Origin: Bacteroidales bacterium UBA5197
GTDB lineage: Bacteria; Bacteroidota; Bacteroidia; Bacteroidales; Lentimicrobiaceae
Length of the DNA: 64,000 bases
Direction: 5' to 3'
NCBI GenBank assembly: GCA_002412885.1
Contig: DHVX01000038.1
Location: 30,881 to 94,880, forward strand
Shown here: one piece after another, positions 27,050 to 35,858 of the stretch
How the letters are laid out: each line of letters begins with the position of its first letter
Position numbering within the stretch: position 1 is the stretch's first letter
Notes under the pieces: model-generated
The model's database searches: none
Seen by the model: only the letters and a program-made list of their open reading frames with translations
Told to the model about the DNA's origin: nothing
Position numbers and translations under genes: made by a program

Positions 27050-27460
27050 ATGAAACCTACACATATTGAACACATTGGCATCGCCGTTAAAAGTCTTGAG
27101 GAAAGTATTCCTTATTACGAAAACGTACTCGGCCTGAAGTGCTATGCAGTGGAAGAGGTTAAAGACCAGAGAGTTAAAACAGCTTTTTTCCTTGTTGGGC
27201 AAACCAAAATTGAATTACTTGAATCAACCGATCCTGAAGGACCCATCGGAAAGTTTCTTGAGAAAAAAGGCGAAGGTATTCACCACATAGCTTTTGCCGT
27301 GGAGAATCTGCCGGAAATGCTCGATCATGCTGCAGCCAACGGTGTTCAGCTTATCGACAAACAACCACGCCGTGGAGCCGAAGGTCTTGACATTGCTTTT
27401 ATGCATCCAAAGTCAACTTTTGGTGTTCTTACCGAGTTTTGCACTCACCCCGAAAAATAA
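27050..27460 (+). CDS. mce: methylmalonyl-CoA epimerase
   Basis: A 136-residue glyoxalase-fold protein from the ATG at 27050. Metal ligands fit the family: H8 in HIEHIGIAV, H79 in GIHHIAF, and E129 in GVLTEF. It interconverts the R and S forms of methylmalonyl-CoA, feeding the decarboxylase encoded next. The spacing (82 bases) and direction suggest one functional unit with the following four genes. A TACTTTTG at 27025-27032 could be a -7 element; no clear -33 element. Confidence 0.9.
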   Translation: MKPTHIEHIGIAVKSLEESIPYYENVLGLKCYAVEEVKDQRVKTAFFLVGQTKIELLESTDPEGPIGKFLEKKGEGIHHIAFAVENLPEMLDHAAANGVQLIDKQPRRGAEGLDIAFMHPKSTFGVLTEFCTHPEK

Positions 27461-27486
27461 TCACATTCAATAAAATCACACGAACA

Positions 27487-27517
27487 AACACATTGTCACG
27501 AACAAAGACAATGTGTT
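27487..27517 (+). repeat. 11-bp perfect hairpin before the carboxyltransferase gene
   Basis: AACACATTGTC (27487-27497) pairs with GACAATGTGTT (27507-27517), leaving 25 bases before the next ATG at 27543. No T tract follows, so a terminator is unlikely; it could stabilise the message or bind a regulator. The loop-side word ttgtcacgaacaaag (27493-27507) recurs at 31683-31697 right after the operon. Confidence 0.5.
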
Positions 27518-27542
27518 GTTCAATTTTAAAACCAACCAAAAA

Positions 27543-29102
27543 ATGGCTTTTGAAAGTAAAATCAAAGAACTTCTCGACAAGAGAGAACAGGCCAAGTTAG
27601 GCGGCGGTCAGAAAAGGATCGATGCCCAGCATGCCAAAGGAAAACTTACCGCCCGCGAACGCATAGAGTTGCTTTTGGATGAAGGCAGTTTCGAAGAGTT
27701 CGACATGTTTGTTACTCATCGTTGCACCAATTTCGGCATCGAAAATCAGGAGTATCTCTCAGACGGAGTTGTTACCGGTCACGGCACCATCGACGGAAGA
27801 GTAGTTTATGTGTTCTCGCAGGATTTCACCGTTTTCGGAGGTTCACTATCCGAAACCTTTGCCAATAAGATCTGCAAAGTAATGGATCAGGCAATGAAAG
27901 TCGGTGCACCGGTTATCGGTATAAACGATTCCGGCGGAGCGCGCATTCAGGAAGGGGTTAACAGTCTTGCCGGTTATGCAGAAATTTTCGAACGCAACAT
28001 TCTGGCATCCGGCGTAATCCCGCAGATTTCAGCCATTTTTGGCCCTTGTGCCGGAGGAGCCGTTTATTCACCGGCGCTTACCGATTTCATTGTGATGAGC
28101 AAAGGAACCAGCAACATGTTTGTGACCGGTCCTAAGGTTGTAAAAACCGTTACCGGTGAAGTGGTAACTGAAGAAGAACTCGGCGGTGCAATGGTTCACG
28201 GATCCAAATCGGGAATCAGTCATTTTGTTGCCGACGACGAAAAAGAAGGAATCGCCATCATCAGGAAACTGCTGAGCTATCTGCCACAGAATAACCTCGA
28301 AGATCCACCATTGGCGCCATGTCCTGATCCTATCGACAGACTGGAAGATTCGCTCAATTATATCATTCCCGACAATCCAAACAAACCTTATGATGTGAAG
28401 GATGTAATTCACTCAATCGTGGATTGCGGCGAATTTCTTGAAATTCAGCGTCATTACGCGCCGAATATCGTTACCGGCTACGGCCGTTTTAACGGAATGT
28501 CGGTAGGTATTGTTGCCAATCAGCCTAATTATCTGGCAGGTGTGCTCGATATCAATGCCTCGCGCAAAGCAGCAAGGTTTGTAAGATTTTGTGATGCTTT
28601 CAATATTCCCATCCTTACCCTGGTTGATGTACCTGGTTTCCTTCCGGGAACAGCTCAGGAATACGGTGGAATTATTATTCATGGAGCGAAACTACTTTAC
28701 GCTTATGGCGAAGCAACTGTTCCCAAAGTAACTGTTGTTCTGCGCAAAGCATATGGCGGAGCATACTGTGTGATGAGTTCGAAACATCTGCGCGGCGACA
28801 TCAACTATGCATGGCCTGGTGCTGAAATTGCTGTAATGGGTCCAAAGGGAGCCATTGAAGTACTTCACAATAAGAAGCTTGCCAGTCTGACCGATCCTGC
28901 CGAGCGTGAAGCATTTGTAAAGAAAAGCGAAGAGGAATACAAGGACAAATTTGCGAATCCTTACAATGCCGCGAAGTATGGCTATATTGACGATGTAATT
29001 GAGCCACGCAATACCCGCTTCCGCGTAATCAGAGCACTTCAGGCGCTTGCCACCAAAAAGGAAGTAAATCCTCCGAAAAAACATTCAAACATTCCTTTAT
29101 AA
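27543..29102 (+). CDS. mmdA: methylmalonyl-CoA decarboxylase/propionyl-CoA carboxylase, carboxyltransferase subunit
   Basis: A 519-residue acyl-CoA carboxyltransferase from the ATG at 27543. It has the two crotonase-like halves with the biotin/CoA oxyanion loops (INDSGGARIQEGV, IFGPCAGGAVYSPALTD, VDVPGFLPGTAQEYGG and AYGGAYCVMSSK). With a biotin carrier, a gamma subunit and a membrane beta subunit directly behind it, it belongs to the sodium-pumping methylmalonyl-CoA decarboxylase: it moves the carboxyl group from methylmalonyl-CoA to biotin, giving propionyl-CoA. The reverse, propionyl-CoA carboxylase, would need a biotin carboxylase, such as the one at 46852. Confidence 0.9.
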   Translation: MAFESKIKELLDKREQAKLGGGQKRIDAQHAKGKLTARERIELLLDEGSFEEFDMFVTHRCTNFGIENQEYLSDGVVTGHGTIDGRVVYVFSQDFTVFGGSLSETFANKICKVMDQAMKVGAPVIGINDSGGARIQEGVNSLAGYAEIFERNILASGVIPQISAIFGPCAGGAVYSPALTDFIVMSKGTSNMFVTGPKVVKTVTGEVVTEEELGGAMVHGSKSGISHFVADDEKEGIAIIRKLLSYLPQNNLEDPPLAPCPDPIDRLEDSLNYIIPDNPNKPYDVKDVIHSIVDCGEFLEIQRHYAPNIVTGYGRFNGMSVGIVANQPNYLAGVLDINASRKAARFVRFCDAFNIPILTLVDVPGFLPGTAQEYGGIIIHGAKLLYAYGEATVPKVTVVLRKAYGGAYCVMSSKHLRGDINYAWPGAEIAVMGPKGAIEVLHNKKLASLTDPAEREAFVKKSEEEYKDKFANPYNAAKYGYIDDVIEPRNTRFRVIRALQALATKKEVNPPKKHSNIPL

Positions 29103-29110
29103 TTACGACC

Positions 29111-30007
29111 ATGGCAGAAATAAGAAAAACAATCAGCATAGCCGGCGCAATCATAGCGATGGCGCTGGTGTTGACTGCCGGCCGAAGCGCTGCACAGAGC
29201 TCGCTCGACCTCCGTATTAACGAGGTGCTGGTTCACAACGATTCAAATTATGTTGACACCTACGGCAGGCGAAGCGGATGGATTGAAATTTTCAATACGG
29301 CCTACAACACTGTGAATATTGGCGGAATGTACCTGACCAATGATCCGGCAAACCCAACCAAATACTGGATTCCCAAAGGAGACCCCTTGACAAAGATTGC
29401 TCCACGCAACTACATCCTGTTCTTTGCCGATTCCGCTCCGACAAGGGGAATTCAGCATTTGAATTTTACCCTTGAGGAAACTGATTATCTGGCACTTTAC
29501 GAAGTGAACGGAAAAACGATGATTGATGCAGTAAAACTGGGGCCTCAGAAACCCGATGTTTCTTTTGGTCGTTTGACTGATGGAGGTGTTGAATGGGGAT
29601 TTCTGGAAAAAACCACACCGGGCGCAAATAATTACACCGGAGTTATTATAACTGCGGGCGAAAAATTTGGAGCAATGGATCCTTTCGGAGTCGGGATGGC
29701 CGTAATTGCCATGTCGGTTGTGTTTGCAGCCCTGCTCTTGCTCTATGTCGTTTTCAAAAACACTAAAAAGATCTATAGCATTGATCTGAAAACGCTGTTT
29801 AAACGAAAAGAGAAAATTACAGAAACCCTGAAAGACACAGAGGAAGAAATTACCGGTGAGATAAATGCGGCAATTGCCCTTGCACTTCACCTTTATGTTA
29901 GCGAACTGCACGATCACGAAGAAGCTGTTCTTACCATTAAAAAGGTGGCCAGAACGTATTCTCCGTGGAGCTCCAAAATTTATGGAATGCGCAGTTTGCA
30001 CCGGTAA
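29111..30007 (+). CDS. sodium-pump decarboxylase gamma subunit fused to a lamin-tail domain
   Basis: A 298-residue fusion. A signal-like N-terminus (to about residue 29) is followed by a lamin-tail-like beta domain (about 33-180: LRINEVLVHN, GRRSGWIEIFN, LTNDPANPTKYWI, SFGRLTDGGVEW). A membrane helix at about 192-216 (GMAVIAMSVVFAALLLLYVVF) and a charged cytoplasmic tail then match the OadG/MmdD gamma subunit, which assembles the pump. The beta domain would face the periplasm. The gene sits in the expected place, nine bases after the carboxyltransferase and before the biotin carrier. Confidence 0.8.
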   Translation: MAEIRKTISIAGAIIAMALVLTAGRSAAQSSLDLRINEVLVHNDSNYVDTYGRRSGWIEIFNTAYNTVNIGGMYLTNDPANPTKYWIPKGDPLTKIAPRNYILFFADSAPTRGIQHLNFTLEETDYLALYEVNGKTMIDAVKLGPQKPDVSFGRLTDGGVEWGFLEKTTPGANNYTGVIITAGEKFGAMDPFGVGMAVIAMSVVFAALLLLYVVFKNTKKIYSIDLKTLFKRKEKITETLKDTEEEITGEINAAIALALHLYVSELHDHEEAVLTIKKVARTYSPWSSKIYGMRSLHR

Positions 30008-30067
30008 CCAACAGTAAAAATTCAGGATAGTATCAATCCTAAACAATGATTTTAAATCAACAGAAGA

Positions 30068-30511
30068 ATGAAGAAATTTAAATTCACCATAAACGGCAAT
30101 ATCTACGAGGTAGATATCCAGAGTATTGAAGACAATATGGCCGAAGTAGAAGTTAACGGAACCACTTTTAAAGTAGAGGTGGATAAGACGATGCAAACCA
30201 GCAAAACCCCTAAACTGGTCAGGTCTGTGAGCGTTCCTTCTACCGATTCGGCACCAAGCATTGCTAAAACATCAAGTCCGTCAGGTCACAAAGGCACAGG
30301 TAGTATCAAGTCACCACTGCCAGGAACTATACTTGATATTCATGTAAGAGAAGGTGATGTAGTGAAGGTAGGTCAGAAACTGATCACCCTGGAGGCGATG
30401 AAAATGGAAAATAATATCACCGCCGATAAAGAAGGCAAAGTTGCATCGTTGAAAGTGCACCGTGGCGATTCAGTTATGGAAGGTGATGTACTTATTGTGA
30501 TAGGAGATTAA
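30068..30511 (+). CDS. mmdC: biotin carboxyl carrier protein of the decarboxylase
   Basis: A 147-residue carrier. The N-terminal part (to about residue 42) is a small beta domain, then a Ser/Pro/Thr-rich flexible linker, then the biotinyl domain from about 78 to the end with the biotinylated lysine K112 in EAMKMEN. It carries CO2 between the carboxyltransferase and the membrane subunit. Three bases separate it from the next gene. Confidence 0.92.
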   Translation: MKKFKFTINGNIYEVDIQSIEDNMAEVEVNGTTFKVEVDKTMQTSKTPKLVRSVSVPSTDSAPSIAKTSSPSGHKGTGSIKSPLPGTILDIHVREGDVVKVGQKLITLEAMKMENNITADKEGKVASLKVHRGDSVMEGDVLIVIGD

Positions 30512-30514
30512 TGT

Positions 30515-31678
30515 ATGGAACAATCGGGTAGTTTTCTGAGTTTCGTAGTTGAACATCTCAATGAGTTTTTCACCTATACAGCCTTTGCCAACATTACGGC
30601 AGGGCACATTATAATGATTTGTATCGGCTTGCTGTTTATTTACCTTGCCATCACCAAAGAGTATGAGCCTCTGCTGTTGATTCCTATCGGATTTGGTATT
30701 CTGGTGGGAAATGTTGCTTTTATGCCAGGCCTTCAAATTGGTATTTATGAGACAGGCAGCGTTCTGAATTACCTCTATTTCGGGGTACTTCAAGGTATTT
30801 ATCCGCCACTGATTTTCCTTGGAATTGGAGCTATGACCGATTTTTCGGCACTTATCTCCAATCCAAAACTTATGCTGATTGGTGCTGCTGCTCAGTTCGG
30901 AATTTTTGGTGCGTATGCAGTTGCGCTTCTGTTGGGATTTTCACCTTCCGAAGCCGGTGCAATCGCCATCATCGGAGGTGCCGATGGTCCAACCGCTATT
31001 TTCCTCTCTTCGAAACTTGCCCCGGATCTTATGGGTGCAATTGCTATTTCTGCTTACTCTTACATGGCACTGGTGCCGGTGATTCAACCACCTATTATGC
31101 GTCTGCTTACCAATAGCCGCGAAAGAGTTATCCGCATGAAACCGCCTCGCAGTGTTTCAAAAACCGAGAAAGTACTTTTCCCGATTATCGGTATGCTGCT
31201 CACCACTTTTATCGTTCCCTCAGGACTTCCATTGCTTGGGATGCTTTTCTTTGGTAACCTTCTGAAAGAGAGTGGTGTAACCAAACGTTTGGCCGATACT
31301 GCAAAAGGTCCACTGATCGATATAGTTACTATTCTGATCGGTTTAACCGTTGGCGCATCTACTCAGGCTACAACCTTCCTTACTGCAAAATCAGTTGGAA
31401 TATTTGCTTTAGGTGCTGCCTCGTTTGTAATTGCAACCACTACCGGAGTGTTGTTTGTTAAATTCTTCAATATTTTCCTGAAAGAAGGAAATAAGATCAA
31501 TCCGCTGATCGGAAACTCAGGTGTTTCTGCCGTTCCTGATAGTGCGCGCGTTTCGCAGGTAGTTGGACTGGAATACGACAAAACAAACCATTTGCTTATG
31601 CATGCCATGGGACCCAACGTATCGGGTGTTATCGGAAGTGCAGTTGCCGCCGGTATTTTGCTGGGATTTCTTTCATAG
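30515..31678 (+). CDS. mmdB: sodium-translocating decarboxylase beta subunit
   Basis: A 387-residue polytopic inner-membrane protein with about nine to eleven hydrophobic segments and family motifs GIGAMTDFSALISNP and AIIGGADGPTAIFLSSKLAP, the latter carrying the conserved Asp needed for sodium transport. It decarboxylates carboxybiotin and exports sodium. The end is followed by a copy of the word ttgtcacgaacaaag. Confidence 0.92.
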   Translation: MEQSGSFLSFVVEHLNEFFTYTAFANITAGHIIMICIGLLFIYLAITKEYEPLLLIPIGFGILVGNVAFMPGLQIGIYETGSVLNYLYFGVLQGIYPPLIFLGIGAMTDFSALISNPKLMLIGAAAQFGIFGAYAVALLLGFSPSEAGAIAIIGGADGPTAIFLSSKLAPDLMGAIAISAYSYMALVPVIQPPIMRLLTNSRERVIRMKPPRSVSKTEKVLFPIIGMLLTTFIVPSGLPLLGMLFFGNLLKESGVTKRLADTAKGPLIDIVTILIGLTVGASTQATTFLTAKSVGIFALGAASFVIATTTGVLFVKFFNIFLKEGNKINPLIGNSGVSAVPDSARVSQVVGLEYDKTNHLLMHAMGPNVSGVIGSAVAAGILLGFLS

Positions 31679-31851
31679 GCTTTTGTCACGAACAAAGTTT
31701 TCATACTTTTGAGGCCGGAACATATTAATTAGTTCCGGCTTTCATTTTTCACATTTTTTGATCTGATCCTGCCCCATTACCCTTTTTATTGTGTTGGTTG
31801 CTGACCTTTTTTTAAAGTGAAAACTGTTTATTCATCATTCAATCATTGCTC

Positions 31852-32463
31852 ATGCTGATCATAGGAATTGCTGGCGGCTCCGGTTGCGGAAAATCAACCG
31901 TTGTAAAACAAATCATCAAAAAACTGCCGAAGGACTCGGTTTCCATTCTCCCGCAGGATTCTTATTACAAGGACAACGGGCATCTGAGCCCGGAAGACAG
32001 GGCAAAGATTAATTTTGACCACCCGTCTTCCATTGAGTTTAATCTGCTTATCAAGCATCTGGACCTGCTTAAGGAGGGCGAAACCATTGGCATGCCAATA
32101 TACAGTTATCTGACCTGCGCCCGGGCAAAAGAAACCATTCCGGTTCAGCCCAGAGAGGTAATTATTGTTGAAGGCATTCTGATTATGTCTAATCCACGAC
32201 TACGCGAAAGAATGGACATAAAGGTTTTTGTGGATGCCGATGCCGATGACAGACTGATGCGCATTATCCGCCGCGATATTGAAGAACGCGGAAGATCTTT
32301 TACTCAGGTTCTCGATCATTACGATAAGTACGTAAAACCAATGCACCTGCAATTTATTGAACCCACCAAACGCTACGCCGATATTATTGTTCCTCAGGGC
32401 GGCGCCAATCATGTGGCTATTGATATATTAACTTCCCGCATAAAAATGAGCCTGAAAGGTTAA
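31852..32463 (+). CDS. udk: uridine kinase
   Basis: A 203-residue P-loop kinase, from the ATG at 31852 (a TTG two codons earlier is possible). Walker A is GGSGCGKST, followed by LPQDSYYKD, NFDHPSSIEF and the uridine-binding RRDIEERGRS. It phosphorylates uridine and cytidine in pyrimidine salvage. The length is that of the bacterial family. It stands alone, with gaps on both sides. Confidence 0.92.
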   Translation: MLIIGIAGGSGCGKSTVVKQIIKKLPKDSVSILPQDSYYKDNGHLSPEDRAKINFDHPSSIEFNLLIKHLDLLKEGETIGMPIYSYLTCARAKETIPVQPREVIIVEGILIMSNPRLRERMDIKVFVDADADDRLMRIIRRDIEERGRSFTQVLDHYDKYVKPMHLQFIEPTKRYADIIVPQGGANHVAIDILTSRIKMSLKG

Positions 32464-32629
32464 TACCTTAAGGATCAGTCATTTTGTCTTACTTTCTGCT
32501 GTCAATTTTTCTAAAAAAGTGTCGATTTGTCACTTTTCTGGCATTATTCTCTGTGGTTTCCCTCCCGGCATAAAATTTGAACACATCTATGCAAAACGGA
32601 TGTTTAACTTAATAATGGAGGATAAAACC

Positions 32630-33064
32630 ATGTTACCGATCTTAAAAAAAGACAGAACCTTTTTCCCGAGCATCGTGGATGAGTTCTTTGGAAGGGATTT
32701 TCTTCCCAATCTGTTCGAATTTCAGACGGGAATCAATATGCCTTCAGTAAACATTGTAGAAGGCAAGGACGATTTCCGCATCGAAGTTGCAGCACCAGGA
32801 TTGCAAAAGGACGATTTCAAAATCAACCTCGACAACAATGTGCTGACCATTTCATCGGAGATGGAAGAAAAGAATGAAGAAAAAGAAGAGCGTTATATGC
32901 GCCGTGAGTTCAGCTATACTTCCTTCCGCCGTTCATTCAGTTTGCCACAAACGGTTGAAGCCGATAAAATTTCGGCCAATCACAACAATGGCGTGCTCAG
33001 CATTTCAATCCCCAAGAAGGATGAAGCCAAAGTAAAACCCGCCAAACAGATTGAAATTCATTAA
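32630..33064 (+). CDS. Hsp20/alpha-crystallin small heat shock protein
   Basis: A 144-residue chaperone. The ATG at 32630 is preceded by TGGAGG seven bases upstream, an unusually good ribosome-binding site for this genome, and the protein begins at the usual MLPILKKD. The alpha-crystallin domain (about 36-140) shows DFRIEVAAPGLQKDDF, RREFSYTSFRRSFSLP and GVLSISIPK. It holds unfolded proteins during stress. Confidence 0.93.
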   Translation: MLPILKKDRTFFPSIVDEFFGRDFLPNLFEFQTGINMPSVNIVEGKDDFRIEVAAPGLQKDDFKINLDNNVLTISSEMEEKNEEKEERYMRREFSYTSFRRSFSLPQTVEADKISANHNNGVLSISIPKKDEAKVKPAKQIEIH

Positions 33065-33173
33065 TTTTCCTGATTTCATAGTTGGTGAAACTGTTGAACG
33101 TTCACCACTCTTGAGTACCCCATCTAACCGGATTTTCTTCAAACAAATGTGTCTAAAAAGAACGAAGTAATCG

Positions 33174-33215
33174 TCCCCCTGGTGCCTGAGCTTGGTCGAA
33201 GGCCCAAAAGGGGGA
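33174..33215 (+). repeat. extragenic hairpin with the CCTGAGCTTG-GTCGAAGG word
   Basis: TCCCCCT (33174-33180) pairs with AGGGGGA (33209-33215), and the loop holds a cctgagcttggtcgaagg word (33185-33202) like the one repeated between genes of many bacteria. It does not look like a terminator. Confidence 0.4.
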
Positions 33216-33275
33216 AAAGAGGGGGATATAAAATGTACCTTATTTTAGGATATTAATTTGATATTCCTCCTTCGC

Positions 33276-33317
33276 AAAACCCCTGTAGCCACAATGGTTG
33301 CAGGGGTTTTTGTTTGT
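33276..33317. terminator. bidirectional terminator between hsp20 and the C26 hydrolase
   Basis: AAAACCCCTG (33276-33285) pairs perfectly with CAGGGGTTTT (33301-33310); T-rich runs on both strands would end transcription from either side. The two flanking genes converge on it. Confidence 0.8.
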
Positions 33318-33330
33318 CTTTACGGAAAAA

Positions 33331-34434
33331 TTATTTTGACTGCTTCAACACCTGAGCTGCCCATTTCCATAAATTTCTGTTAAAATTTTCGCCGGCAGCT
33401 CCCGGGTAAAGATCAATAAATGACTTTTCTTCCGGTGTGCCCGGATCAGATTTCAGCTTTTCTTCGGGTTTGTAGAGAAACGATGGCTCCGGATGAAACT
33501 GAAACCCGACAACATTGGGATATTTCGCATGAACCAGCGCTTCAACAACTTTTCCATCCATGCTGCCGGCAGCAACCAACAGCCCTTTGCCGATGCGGCC
33601 AGCCGATTGATGGTGGCTGCTAAGCACATATGGGTTCAAATCAGAATCTGTCATAAACACCTGCATTCTTTCAGGCATTAACATATTTATACGGTGAAAA
33701 CTTCCCCAGATCAAATCGTCATCAGTACCATAATTTGTGAAGTAATTCCGGTGACGGGTATCAGCATCAGCAGCCAAAATATTTTCCAGCGATTTTTGCC
33801 CGTAAACTTCAGTTGGAATATCCTGAATCAAAGTGCCGCCGGTGGCAACATTCAGGGTTTGCATCCCAAGGCATATTCCAAAAACGAAATAATCAGGTTT
33901 CTGCTCAAGCAGGGGAATAAAATTATCATCCTGATAACCGCCCAGCAAATGAAACAGAAATGAAGCCTCAAAAGTATGGCGGTGGTAATCGGTGATTACA
34001 GTCAGCAGGTTGGTTTCCTCGCCATAAATAGTTGGAGGAATATCAGGCCCACCGAAAAAGATCACACCACGGGAGTTTTCAAACACAGCCCGAAAATCAT
34101 CACTGCATGGATTTTCTGCATAAAGTTGCTGGCCCGGCAAATCGCTGCAGGCTTGCAGAAAAAAATTCTTTCGGCCCGATTCCCTGATTAAGTCCGCTGA
34201 CTTGCTGAAATCATAGGTTTGAGAAGTGTGATAAAACCCCACGAAGTTGAACTCTTCAGATACGGGAAAAATCTGATTGTCAATAAGGTAAAACACCGTT
34301 TTCAGGTTATTTACCGTGGGATTCATCAGCACAAGAACGGGTTTGCCATTGGCTTCGGGGTTATCGAAATATTGTTGCGCAGACAACTGCAAACAAACAA
34401 CGATTACTAATAATGCTGTGACCAACTTTTTCAT
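33331..34434 (-). CDS. exported class I glutamine-amidotransferase-like hydrolase (peptidase C26 type)
   Basis: A 367-residue protein with a cleavable signal peptide (cleavage likely after SAQ, residue 20). The fold is that of gamma-glutamyl hydrolases: oxyanion region FFGGPDIPP, nucleophile C188 in GICLGMQ, and the His-Glu pair in VGFQFHPEPS near the C-terminal third. It would hydrolyse gamma-glutamyl bonds in the periplasm; the substrate is unknown. It ends at the bidirectional terminator. Confidence 0.8.
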   Translation of the reverse strand: MKKLVTALLVIVVCLQLSAQQYFDNPEANGKPVLVLMNPTVNNLKTVFYLIDNQIFPVSEEFNFVGFYHTSQTYDFSKSADLIRESGRKNFFLQACSDLPGQQLYAENPCSDDFRAVFENSRGVIFFGGPDIPPTIYGEETNLLTVITDYHRHTFEASFLFHLLGGYQDDNFIPLLEQKPDYFVFGICLGMQTLNVATGGTLIQDIPTEVYGQKSLENILAADADTRHRNYFTNYGTDDDLIWGSFHRINMLMPERMQVFMTDSDLNPYVLSSHHQSAGRIGKGLLVAAGSMDGKVVEALVHAKYPNVVGFQFHPEPSFLYKPEEKLKSDPGTPEEKSFIDLYPGAAGENFNRNLWKWAAQVLKQSK

Positions 34435-34586
34435 AACTCTCGGATTTAATCAAAATCTTTGCGTCTTTGCGCTTGCCCGACGCAACACAGTGAAGGCTGG
34501 CCTTTGCGTGATCTCCTTGTTCAAAGAAGCTTACCATTCCAACAAAATCGCCCTTCACTTTGTTTACCAGCTAAATTATTCATTTT

Positions 34587-35429
34587 ATGCAACTTTTTGT
34601 CATTCCTACCGGAAATTTTAAGCTCGACGGCGGTGCCATGTTTGGCGTTGTGCCAAAATCGCTGTGGAGCAAACACTATCCATCAGACGAAAACAACATG
34701 ATTAACCTGACCATGCGCTGCATGCTGGTGGTAGATGGAGATCGCAGAATATTGATTAACAACGGCATAGGTGACAAACAAAGTGAAAAGTTTTTCAGCC
34801 ATTTCCATCTCAATGGAGACGATTCTCTGGTAAAATCGCTGGCTGCAGTTGGTTATGCGCCCGAAGACATCACCGATATGTTTCTCACCCACCTGCACTT
34901 CGACCATGCCGGTGGAAGTGTAAAATACACTGCCGACCGCAGCGGGTTTGAGACCGTTTTTCCAAATGCCACTTACTGGATCAGCGCGGCACAATGGGAA
35001 TGGGCCATGCATGCCAACCGCCGCGAAAGCGCTTCATTTCTCATAGAAAACATAAAACCCATTGAAGAAAGCGGCCGCTTAAAACTGTTCGATTACCCCG
35101 GCGAACTTTTCCCAGGCATTGAGGTTCGCTTTTTCAACGGTCATACCGACGGACAAGCCATCCCTTTTATCAGTTATAAAGGCAAAACTCTGGTTTTTAC
35201 CAGCGATCTGCTGCCCACCGCGGCCCACCTTCCCCTTCCATGGGTAATGAGTTACGATACTCGCCCGCTCATCACACTTGATGAAAAAGAACTCTTTCTG
35301 GATGAAGCGGTGGACAAAGGCTATGTATTGTTTTTTGAACACGACCTCTACACCGAATGCTGTACGCTGGCGCGGACGGAGAAGGGGATAAAGGTGGATA
35401 AGGTGATGAAGCTTAATGAACTTGCTTGA
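34587..35429 (+). CDS. MBL-fold metallo-hydrolase
   Basis: A 280-residue metallo-beta-lactamase-fold enzyme. The metal motif is complete, THLHFDHAGG with H102, H104, D106 and H107; later ligands come from FNGHTDGQ and the C-terminal FFEHD. It resembles the MBL hydrolases near quorum-quenching lactonases, but the substrate cannot be told. A truncated, nearly identical copy of its second half lies at 36541-36969. Confidence 0.85.
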   Translation: MQLFVIPTGNFKLDGGAMFGVVPKSLWSKHYPSDENNMINLTMRCMLVVDGDRRILINNGIGDKQSEKFFSHFHLNGDDSLVKSLAAVGYAPEDITDMFLTHLHFDHAGGSVKYTADRSGFETVFPNATYWISAAQWEWAMHANRRESASFLIENIKPIEESGRLKLFDYPGELFPGIEVRFFNGHTDGQAIPFISYKGKTLVFTSDLLPTAAHLPLPWVMSYDTRPLITLDEKELFLDEAVDKGYVLFFEHDLYTECCTLARTEKGIKVDKVMKLNELA

Positions 35430-35448
35430 TTAGCCTTTGGGATTGGGT

Positions 35449-35645
35449 TTACGATTCTGCATGATCGATTAGCCGGATGTATTTTCCGTTTTCGTTAATA
35501 AACGGCTGTGGAACCCCGGAAAGGATGCTATCTTCCCCCAATAATTCCGATGCAATTGCTTGTTTTTCAGGCTTTCATTTGACCAGTAGTTTGTGTTTGA
35601 AAGAATATATATGGTGTCAACCTTGTACCTGAATAAGCGATCCAT
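35449..35645 (-). pseudogene. truncated, frameshifted relative of the lipoprotein gene at 38266
   Basis: Reading leftwards, SMDRLFRYKVDTIYILSN matches SMDRLFRNNTDTIYILSN of the intact gene at 38266-38748. After KNKQ the match continues only in another frame, IASELLGEDSILSGVPQ, to a stop at 35449. The N-terminal half, including the signal and CPYS region, is missing. It is therefore a decayed copy with at least one frameshift. Confidence 0.7.
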
Positions 35646-35767
35646 CGAATCATTTAGCAATTTGATGAATGAACACTCTATTAATTTAATTAGTCTTTAA
35701 AGACGAGCTTAATTATTTATTTTTGATGTATATTCCAAGTAACTGCAAAATTTTATTTAGTACTTTG

Positions 35768-35797
35768 TTGCTACATAAAATATTCTTATTATATTTG
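35768..35797 (+). promoter_or_regulatory. promoter for the Cys-rich lipoprotein
   Basis: TTG (35768-35770), 19 bases, TATATTTG (35790-35797): an exact consensus match. The gene begins at 35859. Confidence 0.65.
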
Positions 35798-35858
35798 CCT
35801 CATTAATTATATTGGTATTTCTAATTAGATTTTTAACTAAACTTTAAAACTTACAAAA

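Noticed and set aside
27487..27517. Terminator between the epimerase and decarboxylase genes
   Set aside because: Perfect stem but no T tract; the following bases are mixed and the downstream gene starts 25 bases later.
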